DNA of 40,749 nt from MADRE2 sp964397015 (GCA_964397015.1 CAYNHL010000018.1:1-40749); one strand, 5' to 3'. Numbered from the stretch's first letter, positions 23,647 to 32,230 are shown. Program-made: numbers and translations. The notes: generated by a model not told the origin, from the sequence alone.

Positions 23647-25856
23647 CGGGTGCCGAATCCTCCGAGACCGTGAAGGGTTATCAATACACCGATTCTTTTA
23701 TCATCCTGGCTGTCGGAATAGGAAACATCGACAGACCAGCATGACTGTCTAAGTTCCAGCCCAATTTGAGATTCGATGGTTTTGTCTGTTTCCATGTCTT
23801 TTTCAAAAATATAGTAAAGATGTAAGGGGTCTGTCAAATGTATGCGGGTTTTGGCGGCAATGGACTGTGATATGTCTTTTTTGTAACGGTAGGACAGGGT
23901 TATGGAATCGCCGCGCGTATCCCTGAGCCGCAGGCCTGCATTGAAAAGTGTGAACCGGCTTTCATCAACAGACCATGCCAGGTCCGATCTCAGGCTCAGC
24001 AGGGGGGAGAGATGAAACTCACTGTCCAGGAAAATGTCGGAAAAATCCCTGTCCTGGTGATCTTCGGGGTTGAAATAATAATGCTGGTACAGCTTTGCCC
24101 AGGCCAGCTCCCTGTAGGTATGGGCGGCATTCGTACCGGTGCCGTCTTTTGTTTTTGCAGGTGTTCTTGAAATAAACCGGTTGGTTACCGCATATGTCAC
24201 CTGGTTTGTCCGGCCGATACGGTCAAGGGCATCGAACAAAGGAAATTCCTCCTGGTCTGTTTCAGGGGAAAACTGGTATTCAATTTCCGGGATGATGTCG
24301 TGCTTGAGCCTGTAACCAGAAGAAGGGCCGGTCTGATAAACCCGGTGAAGTCTCGATGACATCAAAACACTGATATCATATGTCTCTCTGTGGTGAAACG
24401 ATGTCTCTTCTCCTAAGGGGTCGGTGCTCTGGTCCGGGCGCCACAGGGTTTCCCGCAGCCCGACAGAAGGGGTTAAAGACAGGTGCCTTGATAGGGTGAC
24501 CGGGTAATAAAACCGGGGATAGATATCTGCACGTATTCCCCTGATGTCACTGGCAGTGGTATCCTTTCGGAAAAAATAGGTAGCCTGGGATTCCAGCTGG
24601 TAATAAAGTCCTGTTTTGCCCAGGGGCTGCTGCACCGTATTGAAGGTGACCGCCGGCAGGGACTGAAGTGTGGTGTCGGCTGAGCCCGTCTGCCGGGCGG
24701 CAATATTGTCGAACCATTGAAAATCCACATTCAGACTGTGCTGCGGCCAGATCCGGTGAATGTGCAGCCGGTTTGTCCTTGTGGTGTCGTCATAGGTATC
24801 GATACCCCTGTTGAAATCCTGGATAAAGCCGGCCTTCGTTTCATTGAACCCGGTATACCCGGTTTCGAATTCCCTGAGATAATCGCTGTCCGATACCAGG
24901 TCAAGGTCAAGCCTGGCAAGGACATCATTGCCAAGCTCCTGGTCCAGCTTCATCCTGAACCAGTACCTGTCGGTGTTGGTGCGCAGCGGGGTTCCTGCAT
25001 ACCGGTAGTCGCTGGTATTGTCAGTGCCGTCATCGATTTTGCGATCATCGAGTACATCCAGGATCATGGTACCTTTGGATGAGTTGTCCAGAACATACCT
25101 GAATTCCAGTGCGGCTTTCACCCCCCTTTTGGTCATACTGTCCAGGTAAAGGGTGGCATCCGTGTTTTCGGACAGGGCCATGAAAAGAGGCTGTTCCACT
25201 TCGTATCCTTTCCGGTCTGAGGATCCGAACCTGGGGGTCAGCAAACCGGTCTGGCGGGTGGTTTTTGCCGGGAAGGCGATATACGGCATGTACAGCGCAG
25301 GGATGGGCCCTGCCCAGACAACGGCATCCCTGGCTGATCCGTACCCGTCAATTGTGACCAGTATCCTGTTTCCCGATATCTTCCAGTCTGGATTGTCCCC
25401 GGAGCACGAGGTGATGAAGCCTTTGTCTGCATTGTAGGTGAATTCTCCGGTTTTCCTGATATTTTCACCATGGATATAGAGATTGTTTTTCTTGATGTAC
25501 AAGGTTCCCTTGTGCACCCGGCCTTTCTGTGTTTTTAGATTCAGGTCCATGGCCGTGCATGTCAGGCTGTCCTCACCGGAAACAAGAATGACATTGCCCT
25601 GGGCAAAGACATCCTGCGTAAGATCGTTGTATTCCACGTAATCGGCTTCAATTCGAGTCGTCCCGCCGGTAATCCTGACATCACCCCTGGCAATGTAGCG
25701 TTTGCGTTTATGGTCATAGGTGGCGCTCGATGCCGTAATATGCCATGAAACGGTGTCAAGGTTGTCGGTATCCGGCATGGAGCCATAGGCAAAGGGTATG
25801 GCCAGTATCAGCAGGCACAGGATGATCAGTATTTTTTTCAGGCAGTTATGACCCAT
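23643..25856 (-). CDS. lptD: LPS-assembly protein LptD
   Basis: 737-residue outer-membrane protein that inserts lipopolysaccharide into the outer leaflet together with LptE. A signal peptide covers about 1-27 (KKILIILCLLILAIPFAYG). It is followed by an OstA/LptA-like beta-jellyroll domain (ATYDHKRKRYIARGDVRI, EADYVEYNDLTQDVFAQGNV) and a long beta-barrel part with alternating polar and aromatic strands. A Trp/Pro-rich segment (VVWAGPIPALYMPYIAFP) is typical of LptD. I use the ATG at 25856; a GTG at 25880 would add eight residues. It heads the minus-strand run, with a good promoter upstream at 25898-25927. Proves an LPS-bearing Gram-negative cell. Confidence 0.93.
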   Translation of the reverse strand: MGHNCLKKILIILCLLILAIPFAYGSMPDTDNLDTVSWHITASSATYDHKRKRYIARGDVRITGGTTRIEADYVEYNDLTQDVFAQGNVILVSGEDSLTCTAMDLNLKTQKGRVHKGTLYIKKNNLYIHGENIRKTGEFTYNADKGFITSCSGDNPDWKISGNRILVTIDGYGSARDAVVWAGPIPALYMPYIAFPAKTTRQTGLLTPRFGSSDRKGYEVEQPLFMALSENTDATLYLDSMTKRGVKAALEFRYVLDNSSKGTMILDVLDDRKIDDGTDNTSDYRYAGTPLRTNTDRYWFRMKLDQELGNDVLARLDLDLVSDSDYLREFETGYTGFNETKAGFIQDFNRGIDTYDDTTRTNRLHIHRIWPQHSLNVDFQWFDNIAARQTGSADTTLQSLPAVTFNTVQQPLGKTGLYYQLESQATYFFRKDTTASDIRGIRADIYPRFYYPVTLSRHLSLTPSVGLRETLWRPDQSTDPLGEETSFHHRETYDISVLMSSRLHRVYQTGPSSGYRLKHDIIPEIEYQFSPETDQEEFPLFDALDRIGRTNQVTYAVTNRFISRTPAKTKDGTGTNAAHTYRELAWAKLYQHYYFNPEDHQDRDFSDIFLDSEFHLSPLLSLRSDLAWSVDESRFTLFNAGLRLRDTRGDSITLSYRYKKDISQSIAAKTRIHLTDPLHLYYIFEKDMETDKTIESQIGLELRQSCWSVDVSYSDSQDDKRIGVLITLHGLGGFGTR

Positions 25857-25897
25857 TGTCTTATCTTGTATTGTTTGCACATTGATTGAAAATACTG

Positions 25898-25927
25898 TAT
25901 AAAGCCATTTTACGGATGAAATGTCAA
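25898..25927 (-). promoter_or_regulatory. Probable promoter of the lptD operon
   Basis: On the minus strand, a consensus TTGACA (25927-25922), an 18-bp spacer and TTTATA (25903-25898) lie about 42 bp before the lptD ATG. An inverted repeat, AGAATCC (25931-25937) and GGATTCT (25946-25952), lies directly upstream of the -35 box and may bind a regulator. Confidence 0.5.
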
Positions 25928-25930
25928 GTT

Positions 25931-25952
25931 AGAATCCCTGGTTAAGGATTCT
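25931..25952. repeat. 7-bp inverted repeat upstream of the lptD -35 box
   Basis: AGAATCC and GGATTCT separated by 8 bp, ending 4 bp from the TTGACA of the lptD promoter. It could be an operator; nothing in the window names a regulator for it. Confidence 0.35.
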
Positions 25953-25983
25953 GACTGTACAATGAGTATTGATTCTTGAGTTT

Positions 25984-26135
25984 TCAACTTTCGGGCTTCA
26001 ACGTCGATGCCCNNNNNNNNNNNNNNNNNNNNNNNNNNNNNNNNNNNNNNNNNNNNNNNNNNNNNNNNNNNNNNNNNNNNNNNNNNNNNNNNNNNNNNNN
26101 NNNNNNNNNNNNCAACGTCGATGCCCGAAAGTTGA
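25984..26135. repeat. Repeat arms bordering the assembly gap; likely one hairpin
   Basis: The left side has TCAACTTTCGGGC (25984-25996) and CAACGTCGATGCCC (25999-26012). The right side has CAACGTCGATGCCC again (26113-26126), running into GCCCGAAAGTTGA (26123-26135). The outer 13-mers are exact reverse complements, and the 14-mers are identical. If the two ends are overlapped by the 14-mer, the gap vanishes and a perfect 13-bp stem with a 12-nt loop results. The element lies between the divergent lptD and the gene at 26158. Confidence 0.6.
26013..26112. other. Assembly gap of 100 N
   Basis: Exactly 100 undetermined bases, the usual placeholder for a gap of unknown size. With the flanks, the gene-free stretch from 25857 to 26157 holds only the lptD promoter, an inverted repeat and the hairpin arms. 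Confidence 0.99.
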
Positions 26136-26157
26136 GTTGAATTGAAAAGGTGATATC

Positions 26158-27129
26158 ATGATATACCCTGTTTTTTTTCCATTTACCCATGTTGACCCGG
26201 TGCAGGAACAAGCCCTTCTGTCTGTATTCAGGTTCATGTTTTTCATGCCGGTGTCCACCCGGTCTCTTGTTTCCCGGGATATAGATCATCCCGGCAGTGA
26301 ACAGGCTCTTGAGCCGGTATGGCCACTTGGCCCGGAACCGGTCCAGGCGGCTGTAAGGGCCGCAGATGAGTATATCAAATGGGGGGAGCTGAATTATGAG
26401 AATGGTACCCATTTGAAAACATTGATAAACCAGATGCCCTACGGCACGGATGATACTGCGGTAACCGCTTTGAAATCAAAGCTGCTCGCCCCCGGGGGGC
26501 CGGATATTGAACCGGCCGGCGAAGTGGATGAAAAGCTGTTTCAGGCACTTTTGTTTTTGCGCATGGCCCAGTTGTCAGATGAGCAAAAAGCCCAGGTCGA
26601 CAGCAGTTTTGATGCTCTGAACAGGAAACATGCAGATCTTTTTTCCAGGATCACGCCGGAAAACGAAGACCATCTTTTTGACAACCTGCCGCCGGCAGGG
26701 AAACAAAGTTTTTGGGACCCGGGTTCTTATTTGACAGCAAAGCGGATTCAGGCCTGGTTTATGTATTTCATCAAGGGCAGGACAGGGCCGGAACACGGGC
26801 AAATGCCGGTTCTGGTAACCACCAGCCAGGCGGTATTTGACCATTTGGCTTCTTTTGATAAAAAGCTTGTAAATGCTCTTGACATTGACAGGATAAAAGT
26901 GCATGAAAATAATTGCGCAGAAGATAATACGTGGCAGGAGCGGTTTTATGGGCTTGTCCACAGCGCATACGGCAAAGGGCCGGGGCATGATGACGGTATT
27001 CTGGTTTCAGGTGACCGATGCGGATCAGATGCCCGGATTAAACTTTATCTTTTATCAGGAAGAGCAATCGATACTATTGTACAGAACAGGTATGAAACCA
27101 TTCCCGTTTGTCTGGTTAAATTAAATTAG
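26158..27129 (+). CDS. Hypothetical protein, function unknown
   Basis: 323-residue protein that I do not recognise. The reading frame is well supported: AAGGTG lies five bases before the ATG at 26158, codon use looks like the neighbours, and no overlapping alternative is credible. It begins with a hydrophobic, aromatic-rich stretch (IYPVFFPFTHVD) and a second one (VFRFMFFMPVS), but these look like buried strands rather than membrane helices or a signal peptide. The middle is mostly acidic and helical (for example DEKLFQALLFLRMAQLSDEQKAQ). No cysteine clusters, P-loop or other catalytic signature is seen. It is divergent from lptD and stands alone before the ferredoxin, which has its own promoter. 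Confidence 0.8.
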   Translation: MIYPVFFPFTHVDPVQEQALLSVFRFMFFMPVSTRSLVSRDIDHPGSEQALEPVWPLGPEPVQAAVRAADEYIKWGELNYENGTHLKTLINQMPYGTDDTAVTALKSKLLAPGGPDIEPAGEVDEKLFQALLFLRMAQLSDEQKAQVDSSFDALNRKHADLFSRITPENEDHLFDNLPPAGKQSFWDPGSYLTAKRIQAWFMYFIKGRTGPEHGQMPVLVTTSQAVFDHLASFDKKLVNALDIDRIKVHENNCAEDNTWQERFYGLVHSAYGKGPGHDDGILVSGDRCGSDARIKLYLLSGRAIDTIVQNRYETIPVCLVKLN

Positions 27130-27136
27130 AAAATAC

Positions 27137-27164
27137 TTGCTTTTGATTTAGTAAATGTTATAAA
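27137..27164 (+). promoter_or_regulatory. Probable promoter of the ferredoxin gene
   Basis: TTGCTT (27137-27142), a 16-bp spacer and TATAAA (27159-27164), about 78 bp before the ferredoxin ATG. With the terminator downstream it makes the ferredoxin a single-gene transcript. Confidence 0.5.
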
Positions 27165-27242
27165 TGCGTTTTTCTGAAAAAGAGAATATTTTAAACAACC
27201 GGTATTGTAATAGGTGTTAATTCATTAAGGAGGCTTTAAAAA

Positions 27243-27431
27243 ATGGCTTTTAATCCAATTGTTGACGAATCAAAATGCGTTGGCTGTGAAGAATGTGTCG
27301 ATGTTTGCCCTGTAGAGGTATTTGAAATGCAGGATGAAAAATCCGTTCCAGTTAATGCAGAAGAGTGTATGGGATGTGAAAGTTGTGTCGAAGTGTGTGA
27401 GGAAGATGCAATTGTAGTTGAAGAAGATTGA
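27243..27431 (+). CDS. 2[4Fe-4S] ferredoxin
   Basis: 62-residue soluble electron carrier of the clostridial/dicluster type. Both cluster motifs are complete: CVGCEECVDVCPVEVF and CMGCESCVEVCEEDAI, the first keeping the usual Cys-Pro and the second with Cys-Glu. The protein is very acidic (ends VVEED), as expected for a low-potential donor. AAGGAGG lies nine bases before the ATG at 27243, a strong site. Flanked by its own promoter and terminator, it is likely expressed at high level in central anaerobic metabolism. Confidence 0.95.
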   Translation: MAFNPIVDESKCVGCEECVDVCPVEVFEMQDEKSVPVNAEECMGCESCVEVCEEDAIVVEED

Positions 27432-27463
27432 TATTGAATCTTTTTAAATAACCACGTTGCTTT

Positions 27464-27492
27464 GGGCAGATCCATTGGATCTGCCCTTTTTT
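27464..27492 (+). terminator. Rho-independent terminator of the ferredoxin gene
   Basis: A perfect 10-bp stem, GGGCAGATCC (27464-27473) and GGATCTGCCC (27477-27486), with a 3-nt loop, followed by six T. It acts on the plus strand only; the opposite side lacks a T run for ddaH. Confidence 0.92.
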
Positions 27493-27521
27493 GTTGGTGC
27501 GCCTGGCTGGCGCTGTCCGGG

Positions 27522-28283
27522 TTAAAATCTCAATGAGAGGCAGCTCAGGCCGCCATCCAGTTTTTGAAATTCAGACATGTCCAGTTCAATGGTTTTGTAT
27601 CCGGCCTGCTGGATTTTTTCCAGGGTCACGGGAAATCCTGCCGGAACCAGTACCGTCCCGTTGATCCATAGGCTGTTGGCGGCATAGCCTTCGGCTTCTG
27701 GAACGACAATGGCCTTGAAGCCTGACAGCGCCGGGTGGTCGATAAATTCCCCGGCGGTCAGCAGGATATCGTTGTCAAGGTAGCTGATGCCTGTTTTCAG
27801 GTGGAGCACATGGGCCAGGGGCAGGGTGCAGGTCGTGAATTGAAAGCTTTCAAGGATGGCCGACAGCTGCCTGGCTCCTTCCTGGTTGGTTCTCAGGGAC
27901 AGCCCGATATAAAAACAATTGTCCGCCATCATTACATCCCCGGCATCGAGTGTTCCGGGCGGGCGGATGTGCTCGACAGTGTTGTAGAACCGGGAAATGG
28001 TCTGCTTAACCGAAGCGGTTTCCCCTTTTCTGGCATCTGCCCCGGGACGGGTTATAACAGCGCAGCGGTCCGTTAACAGGCAGGTATCCTCGATAAAAGT
28101 TGAATCCGGATAGTCCTCGTCCGGGGGCATGATTGTGACATTGAGGCCGCATGCTTCAAGGGCACTGATGTAGTCCTTGTGCTGCCGACAGGCCAGCGGG
28201 TAGTCAGGAAGGCCGAGCTGCGAGCCGGTCAATCCTTTTATCATGTTTTGGCAGGGCTGTTTCACAATTGCATTTGAAAACAT
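27522..28283 (-). CDS. ddaH: Dimethylarginine dimethylaminohydrolase (DDAH)
   Basis: 253-residue guanidino-group modifying enzyme, which hydrolyses N-methylated arginines to citrulline and methylamines. The active-site set matches the family almost residue for residue: Asp60, Glu65 and Asp66 in STFIEDTCLL, the LDAGDV motif at 112-117, His161 in VLHLKTGISYL, and the nucleophile Cys248 in KLDGGLSCLSLRF at the C-terminus. Length equals that of the Pseudomonas enzyme. AGGAG precedes the ATG at 28283. It lies 15 nt after an EamA transporter gene on the same strand, suggesting handling of a guanidino compound or its product. A related specificity (arginine deiminase-like) is less likely given the length. 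Confidence 0.88.
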   Translation of the reverse strand: MFSNAIVKQPCQNMIKGLTGSQLGLPDYPLACRQHKDYISALEACGLNVTIMPPDEDYPDSTFIEDTCLLTDRCAVITRPGADARKGETASVKQTISRFYNTVEHIRPPGTLDAGDVMMADNCFYIGLSLRTNQEGARQLSAILESFQFTTCTLPLAHVLHLKTGISYLDNDILLTAGEFIDHPALSGFKAIVVPEAEGYAANSLWINGTVLVPAGFPVTLEKIQQAGYKTIELDMSEFQKLDGGLSCLSLRF

Positions 28284-28298
28284 GTGATTCTCCTGTTT

Positions 28299-29219
28299 TC
28301 AGTGTTTTTTAATGTGCCTGCGGCCTGGATGCGGCGCAGGCGCAGTCATTTTCGATACATTGGTCAAGTATACACCGGAAATGACCATAATACCACCCCC
28401 CAGAAGGGACATCGTGACTGATTCTCCCAGGAGGACAACCGCCAGGGTTATGGCTGAAACCGGTACGAAGTTTATGAATACGCTGGATTTGGCAGGACCT
28501 ATTTTAGCAATCCCTTCATAGTACCACCAGAATCCGAGAACGGTTCCAAATACCCCTAAGTAAAAAAGACTGATCCAGTCCAGGGGACCATATGAAAATA
28601 TGTCATCAACCAGGCCGCTCTTGATTGCAGGTATCGCCAGCATGAGCGTGCCCGCAGCCGATGCGTAGCATACAGCAGTCAGTGGCGGGATATGGCGCAT
28701 GACAGTCCTGCCGGCCAGAGAATAGGTCACCCAGCTCAGCACACAGCAGCCTATCATGATTTCCCCCTTGCCGAACCTTAAGGCGAGCACATCCTCTATG
28801 CTGCCGTTTGAAATAACGACCATGGCACCGGTTACCGACAGTATCAGGCCGAATATTTTCAAAAGGGTCAGTTTCTCCTTGAAAATAAGAGCGGCAAAAA
28901 TACTGATTAAAATGGGGTTGATGGCAATGATCAATGAGGCCCGCCCGGCAGTTATAAACTTCAGACCTGTGAAGAAAAAATAATTATAGGCAAAAACACC
29001 GGTAGCACCAAGAAGAAGTATGAAGGCAGCCTGGGAGGGGGTTGGAAGATCAAAGCGCCGGTATTTGTGCTTGACAAGGATGATCAGGAGAGTGGAGGCG
29101 ATGGCGAACCTCAGGAATGATGCGCAAAACGGGTGTACCGTCGGAGCAATGACCTTGCCGGCGATGAATGTGCCGCCCCAGAAGCAGGCGGTTAAAAAAA
29201 GCTTGATATAGGTTACCAT
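28299..29219 (-). CDS. EamA/DMT family transporter
   Basis: 306-residue inner-membrane protein with ten predicted helices in two EamA repeats (LTACFWGGTFIAGKVIAP at the start, IMIGCCVLSWVTYSLAGR opening the second half). It ends with a basic tail (PGRRHIKKH). Drug/metabolite transporters of this type usually export small metabolites. Only 15 nt separate it from ddaH, so the two are probably one transcript; the substrate is unknown. It differs clearly in sequence from the other EamA protein at 12732-13619. Confidence 0.88.
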   Translation of the reverse strand: MVTYIKLFLTACFWGGTFIAGKVIAPTVHPFCASFLRFAIASTLLIILVKHKYRRFDLPTPSQAAFILLLGATGVFAYNYFFFTGLKFITAGRASLIIAINPILISIFAALIFKEKLTLLKIFGLILSVTGAMVVISNGSIEDVLALRFGKGEIMIGCCVLSWVTYSLAGRTVMRHIPPLTAVCYASAAGTLMLAIPAIKSGLVDDIFSYGPLDWISLFYLGVFGTVLGFWWYYEGIAKIGPAKSSVFINFVPVSAITLAVVLLGESVTMSLLGGGIMVISGVYLTNVSKMTAPAPHPGRRHIKKH

Positions 29220-29326
29220 TTATAAGATGCCGCGTTAAAGGGTTTTGTCATTTCATGCCTGCCGCCTTGACAGTTGTTTTTGCCGGGGCCGTGAATACAG
29301 GCCGCGATTGTGATGTGTCTCATTTC

Positions 29327-29354
29327 TTTACAATTGTGTCAAATCAATTATAAT
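29327..29354 (+). promoter_or_regulatory. Probable promoter of the GspE/PilB-type ATPase
   Basis: TTTACA (29327-29332), a 16-bp spacer and a perfect TATAAT (29349-29354), about 73 bp before the ATG at 29427. Confidence 0.5.
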
Positions 29355-29426
29355 GTCATGGTATAGCGTCACGGCATGTTTATGGTGCGGCAGGTTAACC
29401 TTAAAACAAGTTTTATCGGGATATAA

Positions 29427-31220
29427 ATGAAAATCAAACAGGATGGACAATTGTCTTCAAAGCATATCTGCCAGATCCTGGTGCATTCACTGGTATTGTC
29501 GCAGGACAGGGCCGAAAAGCTTTTGAAAAAGGAAAGCAAGGTATTGAAGTTGTTGAAAACCCAGCGGGCCAAGCGCATGGGGCCGCCGGATTTTATCGAT
29601 GTCATTTTATACATGAAGATTGAACGGGATGATGACCCGTCCAGGCGAATAGACGAAGATCTGATTTATGAAATCCTTGCCCAGCACTGGCATATTCCCT
29701 ATAAAAAAATAGATCCCTTGAAGCTCGAGCTCAATGTGGTGACCGGGACTATTCCAAAGTCATTTGCTTTAAAACACCTGCTTTTGCCCTTGATGGTCGA
29801 GGAGGGCAAACTGGTGGTAGCCACGCCTAATCCCTTCAACCATGATGCAATCCAGGATATCGAGCGGGTCGCAAAGCTCAAGGTCGACGTGGTTGTAAGT
29901 TCCAAAACCGATATAGTCAATATGATCAATGAATTTTTCGGTTTCCGCTACTCCATTGACGCAGCTGAAGACCTGTTCTCCCAGAAAGGGGTGGATTTAG
30001 GCAACCTTGAACGGTATACCAGTATCGGTTCCTATGATGATGCACCTTCCACCGAACAGCATATTGTAAATGCCGTGAACCATATTTTTACCTACGCTTT
30101 CGATCAGCGGGCCAGTGATATCCATATCGAACCCAAGCGGGATGTCTGCCTGATACGGATGAGGATTGACGGAGTGCTCAACACGGTGTACAAGCTGCCC
30201 AAAAAACTTCACAATGCCGTTGTCAGCCGGATAAAAAGCCTTTCCGCATTGAATATGGCTGAAAAAAGGCGGCCCCAGGACGGCCGGATCAAGCTGGAAA
30301 AACAGAAAACAGAAGTTGAGATCAGGGTTTCAACCATTCCGGTCGCTTTTGGGGAAAAAGTGGTCATGAGGATCATGGATCCCGACATCCTGTTCCAGGA
30401 CCTCGAGACTTTGGGGTTTACAGGCGATGATTACAAGAAATATAAAACCATAATCAACCAGCCCTTCGGCATTGTCCTGGTTACCGGACCTACAGGCAGC
30501 GGGAAATCTACCACCCTGTATTCGACCCTCAGGGTCATGTCTTCTCCGGACGTGAACATAACTACCATTGAAGACCCAATTGAAATGATACACGAGGAAT
30601 TCAACCAGATAGCTGTTCAGCCCGCCGTCGATGTGACATTTGATTCGGTATTGAGAAATATTTTAAGACAGGACCCGGATATTATAATGGTGGGCGAGAT
30701 CCGGGACCTCAAGACGGCACAGAGTGCTGTCCAGGCAGCTTTGACAGGCCACCTCGTATTGTCCACCCTGCATACCAATGACGCGGTATCTTCCATTGTC
30801 AGGCTTTTGGACCTGGGAATCCCCCATTACCTGATCCAGTCTTCTTTGATCGGGATAATAGCCCAGCGGCTGGTGCGCAAGGTATGTCCCTATTGTGCCC
30901 AGGTTTTTCAGATGGATGCCAAAGACCTTTCGGAACTCGGGCTGAACACCTCAAGGGAGGGCACCCTTAAACTGCGGCATGGAAAAGGGTGTGTCAAATG
31001 CCGCAACACCGGGTATCTCGGACGGGTTGCCGTGTTTGAAATCCTGCCCTTTTCCGAGGAAATGAAGCGCATGACATCGGAAGGTATCAGCTTGTCCCAG
31101 CTGCGCAAAAGGGCCAGGAAAGAGGGCCTGGTGCTGCTCAGGGAGAATGGTGTCCGGAAAATGTTCCAGGGACTGACCACTTACCAGGAAGTGCTGCGGG
31201 TGACCTGGGATATGTTTTAG
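29427..31220 (+). CDS. GspE/PilB-type secretion ATPase
   Basis: 597-residue cytoplasmic ATPase of type II secretion or type IV pilus assembly. It has the N-terminal GspE domain (about 90-160), then the ATPase domain with Walker A GPTGSGKSTTLY (near 354), Asp box TTIEDPIEM, Walker B DPDIIMVGEIRD, His box GHLVLSTLHTNDA, and a zinc-binding tetracysteine region (VCPYCAQVF and KGCVKCRNTGYLGR). No secretin, pseudopilin or GspF gene is nearby, so the assignment to secretion or pili stays open. The first 60 residues are rather basic and not typical. The ribosome site before the ATG at 29427 is weak. Its stop overlaps that of the convergent LysM gene. Confidence 0.92.
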   Translation: MKIKQDGQLSSKHICQILVHSLVLSQDRAEKLLKKESKVLKLLKTQRAKRMGPPDFIDVILYMKIERDDDPSRRIDEDLIYEILAQHWHIPYKKIDPLKLELNVVTGTIPKSFALKHLLLPLMVEEGKLVVATPNPFNHDAIQDIERVAKLKVDVVVSSKTDIVNMINEFFGFRYSIDAAEDLFSQKGVDLGNLERYTSIGSYDDAPSTEQHIVNAVNHIFTYAFDQRASDIHIEPKRDVCLIRMRIDGVLNTVYKLPKKLHNAVVSRIKSLSALNMAEKRRPQDGRIKLEKQKTEVEIRVSTIPVAFGEKVVMRIMDPDILFQDLETLGFTGDDYKKYKTIINQPFGIVLVTGPTGSGKSTTLYSTLRVMSSPDVNITTIEDPIEMIHEEFNQIAVQPAVDVTFDSVLRNILRQDPDIIMVGEIRDLKTAQSAVQAALTGHLVLSTLHTNDAVSSIVRLLDLGIPHYLIQSSLIGIIAQRLVRKVCPYCAQVFQMDAKDLSELGLNTSREGTLKLRHGKGCVKCRNTGYLGRVAVFEILPFSEEMKRMTSEGISLSQLRKRARKEGLVLLRENGVRKMFQGLTTYQEVLRVTWDMF

Positions 31221-32230
31221 CGAACCATGTTGCCTGCCTGGATATCAAAGCGGGACTTGAGCATCATCACGGTGGCGGCAGTGTCTTCTACATGAAGGAC
31301 AATCACCTGGCCCGCGCTGATGGGATCGAGTTCAATTTCATCTTTTTTCTTTTTCCAGACGTTGTCCAGCCTCTTTGCCTTGACATTTTTCTGGTAGACA
31401 TTATAAATCTGCCCCGGAACGATATTGGCATCACCGCCTTTACTGATAAAGGCGATAAAGCCGTCATTGATCATCAGGTTGTCGTCTTCGGAGCACAGCA
31501 GGACAGCATCTATGGGGGGCGGGGCAGCATCGACCGTCAGTACGGGATCCCTGAATGTATAGGGCATGATGACGTCCCCTTCGCGAACGGTTCTGATGGA
31601 TTTTACCACCCTGGCGGTGACATATGCGGTCTTGTGCTCCAGGATTTCGATGGTCGCCTTGATCACGTGTTTGATGCCGGAAAAATCACTGTCCTCGTGG
31701 GTGACCTCTTCGGTGTCAAATACATGGTACAGTGTTCCCGGAACCAGGCTGCCGTTTCCCAGCGGCTCGATGAAAATCAGGTCATTGGTCCCGATCATTA
31801 TGTTTGTCTCTTCTTCCTTGATGATCTGCCCGAGTGGCTGGACCGCCTGGGGTCTTATAAAACCCACCATGTCAATTCCAGGGTAGGAAAACTGGGGTAT
31901 GATCGTGGGCTCGACAATAATGGGATCGGGTTGCTGCGCGGTCTTGACCCGGTCCTTTAAAAATACCCTGATGGTATTTCCCGGATAGATCCAGTGGGGA
32001 TTTTTGATGTTCTCGTTGATTCCCCACAGCCCGGGCCAGTCCCATTCAGAGCTGTAAAATTTCTGCGAAAGATCCCACAGGGTATCGCCTTTTTTTATGG
32101 TGTAGAAAAAACCGGTGTCTTCTTGAGGATTGAACTCTTCGGGGGATTCCTGTCCAGCGCATATGGTCAGGGAAATAAAGCTCAGGCATATTGACAGGAT
32201 GATGATGTGCAGCGCTTTTTTTATGAGCAT
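31217..32230 (-). CDS. LysM-domain exported protein
   Basis: 337-residue exported protein. A signal peptide covers about 1-25 (KKALHIIILSICLSFISLTICAG) and a LysM domain lies at about 43-91 (YTIKKGDTLWDLSQKFYSS to IYPGNTIRVF), which binds peptidoglycan. The C-terminal 240 residues form repeated beta-rich segments without a known enzymatic motif. The type is common in Desulfobacterota as a LysM peptidoglycan-binding protein of unknown function. GGAGG precedes the ATG at 32230. It shares a short divergent promoter region with the HD-domain gene, and its stop overlaps that of the secretion ATPase by a few bases. Confidence 0.88.
   Translation of the reverse strand: MLIKKALHIIILSICLSFISLTICAGQESPEEFNPQEDTGFFYTIKKGDTLWDLSQKFYSSEWDWPGLWGINENIKNPHWIYPGNTIRVFLKDRVKTAQQPDPIIVEPTIIPQFSYPGIDMVGFIRPQAVQPLGQIIKEEETNIMIGTNDLIFIEPLGNGSLVPGTLYHVFDTEEVTHEDSDFSGIKHVIKATIEILEHKTAYVTARVVKSIRTVREGDVIMPYTFRDPVLTVDAAPPPIDAVLLCSEDDNLMINDGFIAFISKGGDANIVPGQIYNVYQKNVKAKRLDNVWKKKKDEIELDPISAGQVIVLHVEDTAATVMMLKSRFDIQAGNMVR

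Noticed and set aside
25984..26135. Integron attC site (right end reads GTTGAGT, close to GTTRRRY)
   Set aside because: The left box has a mismatch, the stem has no extrahelical bases, there is no integrase, and the genes on both sides diverge rather than form cassettes.
25984..26135. CRISPR array hidden by the gap
   Set aside because: Only one 14-mer repeat is seen on each side, no spacer-repeat periodicity, and no cas genes nearby.
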